Source: Austropuccinia psidii (taxonomy: Eukaryota; Basidiomycota; Pucciniomycetes; Pucciniales; Sphaerophragmiaceae). From it: a stretch of 64,000 nucleotides of DNA. Each line of letters begins with the position of its first letter. Position 1 is the first letter of the stretch. The notes beneath the pieces are model-generated. The model worked only from the letters and a program-made list of their open reading frames with translations. It did not search any database and was not told the DNA's origin. Location of the stretch: positions 4,881,592 through 4,945,591 of the forward strand of contig JALGQZ010000007.1 of assembly GCA_023105745.1 (NCBI GenBank), read 5' to 3'. The position numbers were made by a program, and so were the translations under genes. This document shows positions 45,256 to 56,266 of the stretch, piece after piece.

Positions 45256-48200
45256 ATGCTCGTCGATTTTCTACCGGCAACTCTCTTTTACTTCATTCCG
45301 AATCAACTCAATCCATCTCATCCAAACCAATCATTTCCTCCTTCAACTTCCAACTCTCATCAATTAGTCAACTCTGATCGTCTTTCATCCAATATATCAA
45401 ATAAAAAGTCAGTCTATCTCCCTCTCACCCAATCTTCCAGTTTATCATCTAATGACTCACCATCTCAAGCTCATTGGCTTAGCAAAGCTCTTAGCATCTT
45501 TAAATCACCCGCTCAGCATCAAAATTCAATATTTTATCAGCTTTGAAAATTATTAGATACCTACGTCTCTTCAACTGCTTCACCAAGCTTGGCCATAATC
45601 GATTTAATGGTTTGGGGAATGTTGTTCACAAAACCACCTTTAAACCAATCAAAAATTTATTGAAATGTCATCATTTTCTTCTCAACAACACACCATTCAA
45701 ACCCTCTCCTCCAACTTATATCACTTTGATCACCACTCTCTGAAAATGCGATTTGGCCAATTCAGCCAAATTAGAGCATCGGCAAAAACGTTTAGCCAAC
45801 ATAAGTATCAATCACAAAATCAATCAAAGTCTTCCAAACTTGTGTTTGGCTCCAATCCCAACAAATGAAGACTTAACTAAAATCAGTCGTTTGTGAGCTC
45901 AATCTAACTTTGCTTATGCCATACAACTCTTCAAGTCATTGGACCGTGAACTAATCAATCAGCTTCAACCTGCCGCTTTTGACTTGCTAATCAAATCTTG
46001 TGCAAATGTCCATAAACACAAGTCCGTCGACTCTAAAGCCTTTATTGCTATCCTTCTTGATTTAGCTACAAGAATTTCGCTCAGCTTGAAGATTGTGAAG
46101 CTTCAACATCTCAATCTTTTTTCAATTTAATCATCAGTCCATCAAATCTCGCGGTCGCTCTCAAAGTACTCATATTAACCTTCATCAATCAAATTCTCAT
46201 TCTAATCTTCATCCTTCTCAAAATAGTATTGATCCATCTAAACTGATTCAACCTACTCAATTAAGTAGAAGATCGTCCGATATCTCTAGCATTTCATCCT
46301 TTAAATCAGGCCCATTCTCCACCGCTGCATTTTCTTTAGGTCTTACTGATCCATCTAAACCAAAAGTTTCTCCACCATCTAATCAAGTTAATCATGAATT
46401 TCAAAAAATTCATCAAGCAAATAAATTATCATCTTCTAGCTTACTAAGCGAAACAGCCGTTGATTCTAGAGATCATTCTACACCCTTAGCTACAGTTCTT
46501 CGTATGAGTAGAGAATTAACTCAAACAAATCAAGCTGAACCCTCCATCAATTCTAATTTAATCAAAAGCTCTTCAAGCTTTAAACCAATCAAATCTGATG
46601 AAACTCTTTCCATTTGGAAATCTGATCAATCAGATCCTCATCTTACATCTCCTCAAGAAAATCTTTATCAAACTGTCATCTCATTGAATAATCAATCCGA
46701 TCCAATCATTAAAACCACCAATCTTTCAAATCATAAAAGGCAAACCTCAGCTCCAATAGTCGGAACTGGAGTCTTTCTTCGTCAAAAGCTCACATCTCCA
46801 ATAAATCCTCCTCAATCCTTTGTTTTACCACTTCCTGTACCCATGACCTCCAGTTCAACTACTGATTCTTCCTCCAATAAAGGTTCTCAATCCCGCTCGA
46901 GTAGTAGAATAGAACCTCATTTTTCCAACAAATAATTATTACTCAGCCCTGCCACAAGTACCTTCCCACCTCCTGGAAACAAAACAGGCCATAACTCTCT
47001 ATCTTCCTCTCAAGGTCGTTTAGCCAAATGAGCTTGTTTTGATAGCAAATCTTTCACTCAACCTAATCAATGGACTGTTACCGAAGTGGTCGAGTGGGGT
47101 AAATTGAGAGGTCTAGATGATTTCACACTAGAAAAATTTGTTGAACATGAAATCACTGGTGATGTACTATTAGAACTTGATGTTAATTCTCTCAAAGAAA
47201 TCGATCTATCAGCTTTTGGCCGTAGAGTAAGAGTCATGAAAGCAATCGAAGAGTTAAAAAAAAATTCTCAAACACACCACCAACTTCATCCAGAAATCTC
47301 TACCTTTTTCGATCTAAATCAATCTAGTTCATCTCCTGATCCAGCTGCTTCTGCGCATTCACATCAGATACCCTCACGCAGTGAGGTTGATGGTCCACTA
47401 ACCGTCCATCAGAACTCCAGCTCATCTTTTACAAAATCCGATCATTCAAACTTAAAATATCAACATCAATCCTATTACCCCACAGCAGACACCAAGTTGG
47501 ATGCTGGTGAAGAAGAATTAGCACGTCATCTATCTCAAAACCCATTAGTTTCTAAACAATCATCTATTCAACTTCATCAAAAATGACCCTCAGATCCTTT
47601 GGTTGGTGTTAGCAAAGAAACCTCCAACCCACAACATCACGAAACTCAACCCGATTTAAAATTGGTGAGGTTTTAAACAACTGCTTTTCTTTTTTGCATT
47701 ATATCAATTTATTATTTTGGTTTGGATCTTTTAGCTTGAAGGGATTCATTTATCCTCTAGTGGCGCTCATGCAAGACAAATCCCTTTTTCTCATACTGAA
47801 GCCTCTAAAGCCGACCAGACTCGTTATCAATCAAAGTCATCTTCCGACACGTTCCAAATTGCTCATTGTTCTAGTCACAATTCATGGTCGCCTATTTCTA
47901 AGCCATTCATTGGAAGTCGAGCAGAAGATCCGGCCGAACGAGCTATTGAATTATCAAATCCTACTGTCTCCATTGACGTTTGCTGGCTTTTACTAAGCAA
48001 CTTGAGCCAGAGTTTTGTTAAAATTGACTAACTTTGAGGAATCTGGTTTGTCGCTTTTAGGTCGATTTAAACAAATCAACCAAATGAGGGAGAAAGTCCA
48101 AGCATTTAGGAGGCTCAAAATCCGTTGGCACAGAAACCATGATGTTAGGAAAAAAATCTCTACCAGTAGATCGATCTCTTAGTCCTCCTATTGGGGATAG

Positions 48201-49690
48201 ACCCAGTGACATGGGTAGTGGTAAATCACGTTCAAGCTTTTTGGGTACGCTTAGAGGTCGCAAGCCTCCTCCCAAGTTATCATCTCAAATGCTGTGAGTC
48301 AACTTAGTCCAACCTTTTGTCTAAACGTGATTTATAAATTCATATTGCTTGTAAAGTTTTTGTGCATCTTTACAAATTTAGCACAAATCAAGGTAATGGA
48401 CTTTTAACCAGTCATTCTGAGGCCAAAGTTCGTCCAAGTAGTTCTTCTGGCGTTAATGGGCGCTCCTCTCGACTTACAGATACTAATACCAAGCAAGGTG
48501 AAACCTGATCAGCATTGGAACGGATTGGTCACCCTGATCATATAGGTTGGATGTGAAAGAAGGATGATAAGTATTTGACATGGAAGCTGAGATATTTCAT
48601 CTTAAAAGGTGCGAATTTATATTACCTCAAAGGTCCAACTGTAAGCATTTTCTCCTTCATTTTCAAATCATTGGATATATTATTTTGTTCAATTTGGATT
48701 TTCTTATTATCGATTTCTTCAGGAAATTCATATTAAAGGGCTCATCAAGCTTTCCAGGTTTAAGGTTGTAATGGATTCTGACGTCAATCCTGGCCGTTGT
48801 GGCTTTCAAATCATACATGACAACAATACTACCCATTCATTTAGTGCAGATGACCCAAACGTTTTGAGATTGGATGAAGGCAATGATGAAGGCAACAATT
48901 CAACGTGATTGGACAGGTTAGTGGCTATCTCTAGAAATTTTGCCTATGTAATAAACCAAAGTTTCATTCTAATGTTTTATGTTTGGTTGCCTTTTCAGCC
49001 CCAGTGACTTCTTCCTGTAATATCTGTACCATCTCCATTCGAGAAGCTCAAAAAATGTTTCCACCTCCTCGACCACCTTCACCTTTATCAAGTATTCGCT
49101 TGCAAAAGGCTTGATTGGCAGCAAATCCAGATCATTTGACCGACAAGGACGCTGCAGTATTAATGAGCATTCAAAAGTTTCAATCTGCTGGTCCTGGGTT
49201 AATGAGCCCACCTGAAAGCCCAATTCCATCAATTTCAGTCAAAGTTGAATCAAGACCTTCAAAGACAAATCAGTTTCAGCCGTCAAATCAATTGGTTATT
49301 ACCTCTCCAAGCACTCTTGGATGTATGTTTTTTTTCACACATATAAGACAACCCACTCCTCTTATTCACATGAATCGCTCTTTTTTATTTGGAATTCTAG
49401 TTAGCCCCAAGAATAATCTCAATGATGAACAATCGCTGGATTGGATTAAAAATTAGCTTCCAAAAGATTGTCCAACAAAAGCAACTGATTTTTTGCAATC
49501 TATCAAAAACGGAACGATAATAGTTTGACTAGTGGAAAATCTAACCGGAGTTCAAAGTGGTTTGAGCGACAACCAATTTTTAGCTCATAATGATATTAAA
49601 ACAGATAACAAAAAATTGTTTGAGGATGAAGAATTTGAATTATACTTTTGCATATTTGACTATTTAAATAATCAAGGCATACCGTAAGCT
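45256..49690 (+). pseudogene. Decayed SAM- and PH-domain scaffold gene (Boi1/Boi2-like)
   Basis: Host-type gene remnant right of the CACTA element. Long Ser/Asn/Gln-rich stretches (45256-46930) lead to a recognisable SAM domain (WTVTEVVEWGKLRGL, FVEHEITGDVLLELDVNSLK; 47060-47260). A PH domain comes next, split by introns (KKDDKYLTWKLRYFILKGAN near 48555-48615; CGFQIIHDNNTTHSFSADDP near 48800; WMKAMMKATIQRDW near 48872). Domain order SAM then PH resembles yeast Boi1/2 polarity proteins; the SH3 domain was not found. Lesions are TGA at 47029, 47584, 48506, 48554, 49112 and 49526, TAG near 49453 and a frameshift near 48870. The C-terminal segment with LVENLTGVQSGLSD and FDYLNNQGIP is helical and unassigned. 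The true 5' end may lie beyond the transposon. Confidence 0.65.
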
Positions 49691-52466
49691 GAATAACAAA
49701 CCTATTTTGATAATTTTTTTGGAAAGCATTTGATTTTTTTTTTTAAATCGGGTTTTCAGGTTAGAAGGATATTCTTTAAATGAAAGGATTTCAGGTAATT
49801 CAATTAAAACCAGGGTAAGTCTTCCATCACGATTCACCACAACGTATTGATAAATGCAATCGAATTGAAAAATGGTTTTTTAATAAATACGTAGGAATTT
49901 CTATTATGAATTTATGGTAAATTTGAAAAGGTCAGATAAGCCAAATTAATCCTTATACCCGAGAAGTGGAGGCCGAAGTGGTAGAGTAGGACAAACAGGA
50001 GCTGAAGTACATGACAAAAAATTCAATAAATAACAGTAGAATTTGTTTTAATGACGCCATGGTGAAAAAAATGTAATATTTTTATTTTTAATACTAACAA
50101 GTGTTTTTAAGTAAGTTTTACTAATTATTAAAAGGTGTTATTTTTGGAGAGAGAAAACTGCGGTTAAATTATTTTAAATAAAACAATCAAACTAAACAAG
50201 TGGGCGTGAGAATCACTTCCAGTGAAAAACCACAACCCTTATAAAAAGGATGGCACCACTATCTTTGAGTACCTGGAATAAATGACATCTGCCTTTGTTG
50301 CAAAAAAACCAAGCGTAGCCACCCTTCAAAAAATTAATAATTTTCTTTCTCTTAGTTGGACTAATCATATTATTGAGACAATAGCGTCAAGAAAAAAAAG
50401 GTTAAAATAGCCATGAGAATAGAAAGGAGCACTTGAGATTGTTTTCTTGTAAGAGCATTTTTATTATTACTTCACAAAAAAAGCACACTATACATTATGT
50501 ATTCAGTGAGTTTACTGAGGCATTTCATGATAGTAAAACTGGCCTTTTCAGTGAATATATATTCATAACAATAAACCTTAAAAAGAAGTGGAAAATTATT
50601 TCTGATAAAAATACTCAAGGCAGCTTCCTTGGAGTTTTCTGTATTCGCCATTCATTTTGCAAGATAAATCATATGATAAAGTTAGTGAGATCCATTTCTA
50701 TTCTCAATTCCTTTCTGAATAAATATTTGATGACTTTCTATAATCTTTATTTTATATCCAGAGATTTTTGATGACTACAAATGTTTGAGAAATATGGGGT
50801 CACATATCTTTAATTGTCACTGAAAAAATTAATGAAACCTCAAAAAATGGAAATAAGATTTCATATAAACTATTATTCATCATTAATTCTTGAAGGAATT
50901 TCCCTACCCCCTCAAGTGCATACTTCTGAGCCATTGTTTCTTCAGTGAAAATGAGCATTGAAGCCAGTTTTATTGAAACTTCTTTTTGACAATTTCTCTT
51001 ATTTAAGCTGATAAATTAGAAGGAAAAATTAATTTTTTTCTAAATATTGAGTGTTCCATTCTCCTATCAATTGTGTCCATCACTGAACTACTCAGATTAC
51101 AAGCTCATACTTTTTTGTATACTCTTGAATATCTATAGCAAGAAATTACTCAGAAATTGAGGTACATGCATCTGGAATATATACCAACAGTTTGATAATC
51201 AATTGAATGCATATATATGAAGATGTTTTACCACTTCACATGACCACATCCCCAAGAGAAAATTCACCCATATTATTTGTATGAAATATAATGATAAACT
51301 CAGATTTAAACCTTTCCATCAGAATTATAAATGAAATATCATTAAGATGAGCTTTTGAAACCTTATCATTGCTTCCATATTCTTCATTAAAGTTTAATTA
51401 TCTTCCTAATTTGACATTACTCACCAAATCTTATTTTGAGAGGTCTGTCAATAACTAAATGAGAGGATCTCCATGGAAAAAAAGACTGGGTGTGTGGTAG
51501 ATATAATGTTGTTCTTTTTCTTTTTATTCCTCTTCTGCAATCTAGTTTCTTTGAATATGTAAAGCCAGTTAATTAAGTAATAATACTAGTATCTATGTAG
51601 TTCCTGCTTTTTTTAAAGTAAGTTGAAATGAAAATAATTTCAAAATGTTCAAGTAAGGTGTATGCCTATTGATATTATGAATGGTTTACAATATTATCAG
51701 CATTTTATAAAAACCTGAAGATCATAGCTGAATAATTATGAGTGAATGAAGAAGACTTTTGTTGAAAATTCTTAAGTCTTAGAAAGGAACAGAATTAGAT
51801 TTTTGATGCAAAATAATTATGAGAAACCAAAATTTGGACTCCAATGGACAAATTGAATAGATTGTACCATTAGCATGATGAAAAAATTTCTTATTCCATA
51901 AATTTTCTTTCTAAGCCAATAATTTTGTTAAAGTTGATGGGACTTGTAACTTTCTTTGAATTTATCCTTTTGAGGAAAGCCAAATCATTACATGTAAGGA
52001 ATTTGAAGCTCTATTGAGACTCTAGGGCTTATCATTGTGAAAGATACATTTCAAAGCACATTCTTCTGAGGTTAATATAGTTGTACATATCAATCAGAAG
52101 CTTACATTTCATTATTTTATAAGCAATTTATTTGTAAAAATTCCTTCATAAAAGAGAACATGACTTCTGTTTGACATTGAATTCAATTATTAGGCTAGCT
52201 AATAAAAGATCTTTTAAAGTAATAGAAGAGCTTATATATATGATTTAGCTATGACTTAAAAACAAATTATTCAAAGAGAATTCTTATCAGATTCATTGTT
52301 AATGGTAAATATCTCCCATAAATTCAGCTGGAATCTATTTATTCCATGTTACATCATCTTATAATAAGCTGAAAAACTCATGAGTCTTATTTATGCCCAT
52401 TGTATTTATTGCTTAAATACATTATTCAAGTATGTATACTATAAATATAAAAGACATGTAGAGAAA
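49691..52466. other. 2.8-kb AT-rich stretch, nothing recognised
   Basis: No reading frame with family resemblance and no terminal repeats. A 112-aa frame at 50433-50771 is AT-driven and has no visible motif. Probably old, diverged transposon or intergenic DNA. Confidence 0.5.
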
Positions 52467-52471
52467 GTAAC

Positions 52472-53234
52472 TGTCACAGGGGCTCTTCTAAAATGAAGAG
52501 GGCCTGGCACTCAGTGAACAGACTTACTTATGGAGGGCTCAGAAGGAAATACTCAATTGATAAGAGGAATGGAGTAAGAGGATAAATTCCTAGTCATAAA
52601 ATAATAAGCATAAAAGATAAGAGAGACAAAACAAAAGCAATAATAAAGAGCCAACCACAAATAATCCTGAGTCACTGTTTCAACCTGTTCAGAAAAGAGA
52701 AAAGGATTAATAAAGGATATGGCCACCAGGACTCTACTGAACAGGTGAGGGAAGGCAAAGACTAACTTAATAATTAATAAAATAATATTCCAAAAGTGAG
52801 AATAAAATAATATTAAATAATAAATCAACTATTTTAATTAACTGGGGGAAAAACCCCCAGGTGGGTGAAGAGGGGCTGGTATATGTGAGAAATACCAGCC
52901 TTGGAGTTTGAGTGTTGAGATACTTGTCTGTATGCTGGAAGAAGTTGGATGTGGGATTGAATCCTGTATTGGTGAATCCAATACAGGTTATACAGTCAAT
53001 ACAGGTATTTGCACCTGTATTGATTACAGGCCTGTATTTGGTGAATCCTGTATTTGGGTCTTGCCTGTATGAACTGTATTGAGGTCTGAAACTGTATTTG
53101 GATCTTGCCTGTATGAAAACTGTATTTGGATAATCTTGAATGAAACCCCCTTGCTGATTGGGTTTTGAGGGGTATCAATGAAGTAATGATTGTGGAATAT
53201 GATTGGTAATGCCCCTGCCTCCTTGGCTGTGACA
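52472..53234 (-). repeat. 3' LTR of element B
   Basis: 763 bp, TGTCACAG...CTGTGACA. U3 includes the CTGTAT/ATACAG cluster (52925-53135). The 91-aa chance frame inside is identical to that in the other LTR. Confidence 0.93.
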
Positions 53235-53237
53235 TTA

Positions 53238-53247
53238 TCCCCCTCTT
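53238..53247 (-). promoter_or_regulatory. Polypurine tract of element B
   Basis: On the minus strand AAGAGGGGGA, separated by TAA from the 3' LTR start. Position and composition as expected for plus-strand priming. Confidence 0.75.
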
Positions 53248-53689
53248 GAAAGTGGTGAGCTCTGAGCACCATAAGTACAGTGAGTCTTGATGAGCTTGAA
53301 AACAATCCATACAGTTCTTTTTCCCCAAATCCTTAAATTTATTCATTAAATTTTCTTCTTCAACCAATACTCAACAAAAATCCTCATTTGATCACCTGTA
53401 GGTATTTTCCCCTTGATCTTGAATTTGAATTCCCTCTTTCACTTCAAAATTCTTTCACTCTTCTTAAAATGTCTTCATTCTTGTCTTGAGTGTCTTCACC
53501 AAACTTTTCTTGAGTCCTCATGGCTTTTTGAAAAGTGGGTGGTCTGGGTTTATGTCCCAAGAACACCAGATTTCATCATAATTTTCATCTTGAGGGTGTT
53601 GGCATAAAGTGGCCAACACTTGAGGTTTTGGACCATTTCAGAAGTCCTGGCCAAAATCCTTGATTTTGTGATTAGAGGGGATTTTGGCC

Positions 53690-54120
53690 AATTTGCGCAA
53701 AAATGCGCAAAATGCGCAAAATTTGCGCAAAGTGCGCAAATGCGCATATATGCCAAAATGGCACATATTGGTGGAAAACTGAGAAAAAAATGATAATGCT
53801 GAAAAAATGGCCTTATAAGGTGTTTTGGCCATTTTGCGCATTTTTGCGCAAAATGCGCAAAAATGCGCAAAGTGCGCAAATGCGCAGAATTTGCGCAAAA
53901 GTGCGCAAATGCGCAAAATTTGCGCAAAGTGCGCAAATGCGCAATTATGATGAAATTGGCCTAAAAGGCCTTTTGAAGCCTTTTGACAAGATAAAAGGGC
54001 CTTTTGCGCAAAAATGCGCAAAAGTGCGCAAATGCGCAAAATGCGCAAATTTGCGCAAAAGTGCGCAAATGCGCAAAATTGCGCAAAATGCGCAAAATTG
54101 CGCAAAATGCGCAAATTTGA
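53690..54120. repeat. TGCGCA-rich array in the 3' region of element B
   Basis: About 30 copies of the palindrome TGCGCA, mostly followed by AAA or preceded by AAA, at irregular spacing of 8-14 bp, with two short unique interruptions (53750-53825 and 53945-54000). Long frames on both strands (NFAHFAQFCAFC-like) are repeat artefacts. Confidence 0.85.
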
Positions 54121-54386
54121 CAATATGCATAATTAAGCATATTTTGATGAAAAATGATAAAATGGAGCAATTTTGAAGCTTTGAGGTCTGATATGGCCAT
54201 TTGCGCCAAAGTGCATAAAATCATGAAATTGGCCAATTGGGCCATTTGAAACAGTTTTCTTCTTGCTCTTGATTTCTTCTTGAATTTCTTTCTTCTTATC
54301 CCCTTCATGACTGGTCAATTGCCATAAATGCCTTGCTGACTTGCAATTGTCCATAAATCTCTTGGTCTTGAATTTGAAATTTTGAC

Positions 54387-55561
54387 TTGAAGATGAGTTC
54401 AAGGCTGACTTCCATCTGTGATTCCAATCACTCTGATTCCCCACCCTCTGTACTTTATGGTCCTGGTGTTTTTGATAACTTGAGGGAGCTTTCTGAAGAG
54501 AGTATGGCCCCTACAGAGATTTGGGACATCAATAAAACCTATAATGGTTTTAAATCTGTCAGAGTTATTGAACCACCCTGCACCAATTGTAAGAGGAAAG
54601 GGATTCCTTGTGTGGAATCTGCTACTGCTAGGTCCACCAGGTGTCAATTTTGCAATCTTGGAAAAAGAAATTGTTCTCAAGCCCACTATAGCTTTCCTGA
54701 AGATGCCAGAAGATTATGGAGCAGCATCAAGAAGGGTGGAAGATTTGGATTGGAAGCTCCTGTTGATGAACCTCCCACCTCTGATGCCACCTCTGGTCAC
54801 TCCAATTGTGAGTTGATTGGCCATAAACTTGATGGGTTACTGACTTCTATGTTTTATTTTCTTCTTCTTCAGTGACTGGATCTAGAATGAGAGGTGTCCA
54901 ACAATGGAATAATACCAGTGGTTCCTGGGCAGCCATTGGAGGATCAATTCACCCCCAAGGAAATCCCATTGGAGTGGCCCCAGAGGTTCCCATTTTGGTT
55001 ACCAGAAAGGATGGAAGACTTGGAAAATTGAAGAGAAATTTGGTGGTTCAAGATGAAAATGATACTGACGCTGAAGGTAGTGATGAGATTGATGGAGAAG
55101 AGCTTGAAATGACTACCCCAATCCAGAAAAGAAGAATCCAATCCACCTCACAATCCCCAGTCCAAGCCAGTACCACCCATAATGAAGTGATCAGGTCCCC
55201 CCAACCACCTCAGCTTCCAATTAGATCCCCAACCAGGCCCTCCACACTTGCCTCCACCTCTACCAATATCCAACCACCAGTGGCCAGCACTTCTAGAGAC
55301 CCAATGTCTCCAGAGCCTGAATCAATCTTTGAAAACCGTCGCCGCTGGAATATTACTGGCAACTTCACTGATCAGAAAAGGGTGAACAAGAAGGTGGTCA
55401 CCAATCTATTTGCTGAAGTTGATGCTTTGACTGAGGTGTTTGTTGATAAGGCTATGAAGAGTGCTATTCCAGGGGAGCCCACTGCTGCTTTGGCCAGGGA
55501 GGCAGTTGCTTATGAAGATGCCATGGTTGCTAAGTTTAGAGAAGCCTTGAAGAAATTTTGA
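54387..55561 (+). CDS. Antisense cysteine-cluster protein (369 aa) encoded within Gypsy element B
   Basis: Spliced gene on the strand opposite to gag-pol, placed between Pol and the 3' LTR. Exons 54387-54807 and 54873-55561 (donor GTGAGT, acceptor TTCAG) give 370 codons; ATG 54393 is an alternative start. Residues about 65-105 hold a cysteine cluster CTNCKRKGIPC followed by CQFCNLGKRNC, the same C-x2-C-x6-C plan as the CACTA-borne protein at 31127-32469. The middle is Pro/Ser/Thr-rich with an acidic segment (DENDTDAEGSDEIDGEELE). The C-terminal 80 residues are helical (VVTNLFAEVDALTEVFVDKA). The intact frame, intron and domain support a functional gene. Its role is unknown: it could bind nucleic acid, regulate the element or counter host silencing. 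Antisense extra genes between pol and the 3' LTR are known in some plant and fungal LTR elements. Confidence 0.75.
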
Positions 55562-56266
55562 TTAGGATTATCTGTAGCTGGTCTTTACCATTACTAGTGT
55601 TTGCTCTTGATTATTACATAAATTGACTCCCCAAACAAGATATGGGAGTTATGATTGCTGCTTTTGAAACAAGAAATGAAAAATAAATCATACAAGTAAA
55701 AGAAAATGAAATAGAAAATAAAAAATAAAAATGAAAAAGAATTGAGAGAAAAAGAGAGTAAAGAAAGAAATAAGAAATTCCTGAGGGTTGTCCTTCTTGT
55801 GGTGAGATTCTTGATTTTGGCCAAAATGTTCTGAAAGATAAAACCAAGAATTTGATGCTCACAGCGTGGCCAAGGTAATGTTTTTACAAGAATTAGACCC
55901 CTCAGGGATGCATACCAGGAGATGGAACTTACTTTCATAACCTCCACTCCCCACCAAGCACCATAAATGAAAATTGAAATATGCCATAAGATGAATTTGA
56001 TAATGAATGTCTTGAAAGATAATTTATGGCATGATTAAAGAAAGAAGAGAAAATAAAAGAAAAGATTGGCCAAATCTTGATGAAAGGTCCAAATCTTGAG
56101 GGTATTATGTTGCAAGGCCTTCTGAACCTGTCCAAAAAATTGACAAGTGCTCACAAAGTGGCCAAGGTGATGCTTACAACAAATTTGGGTAGAATACCCC
56201 CTTAAAGGTGCATGCCAGGAGAGGAACTTACTTTCATAAACTCCAATCCCCACCAAGCACCATAAA

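Noticed and set aside
50433..50771. 112-aa frame in the AT-rich spacer
   Set aside because: Composition-driven, no motif, no homologue elsewhere in the window.
53638..54308. Several 100-160 aa frames rich in F, A, H, C or K, R, N
   Set aside because: They are translations of the TGCGCA array in several frames and both strands.
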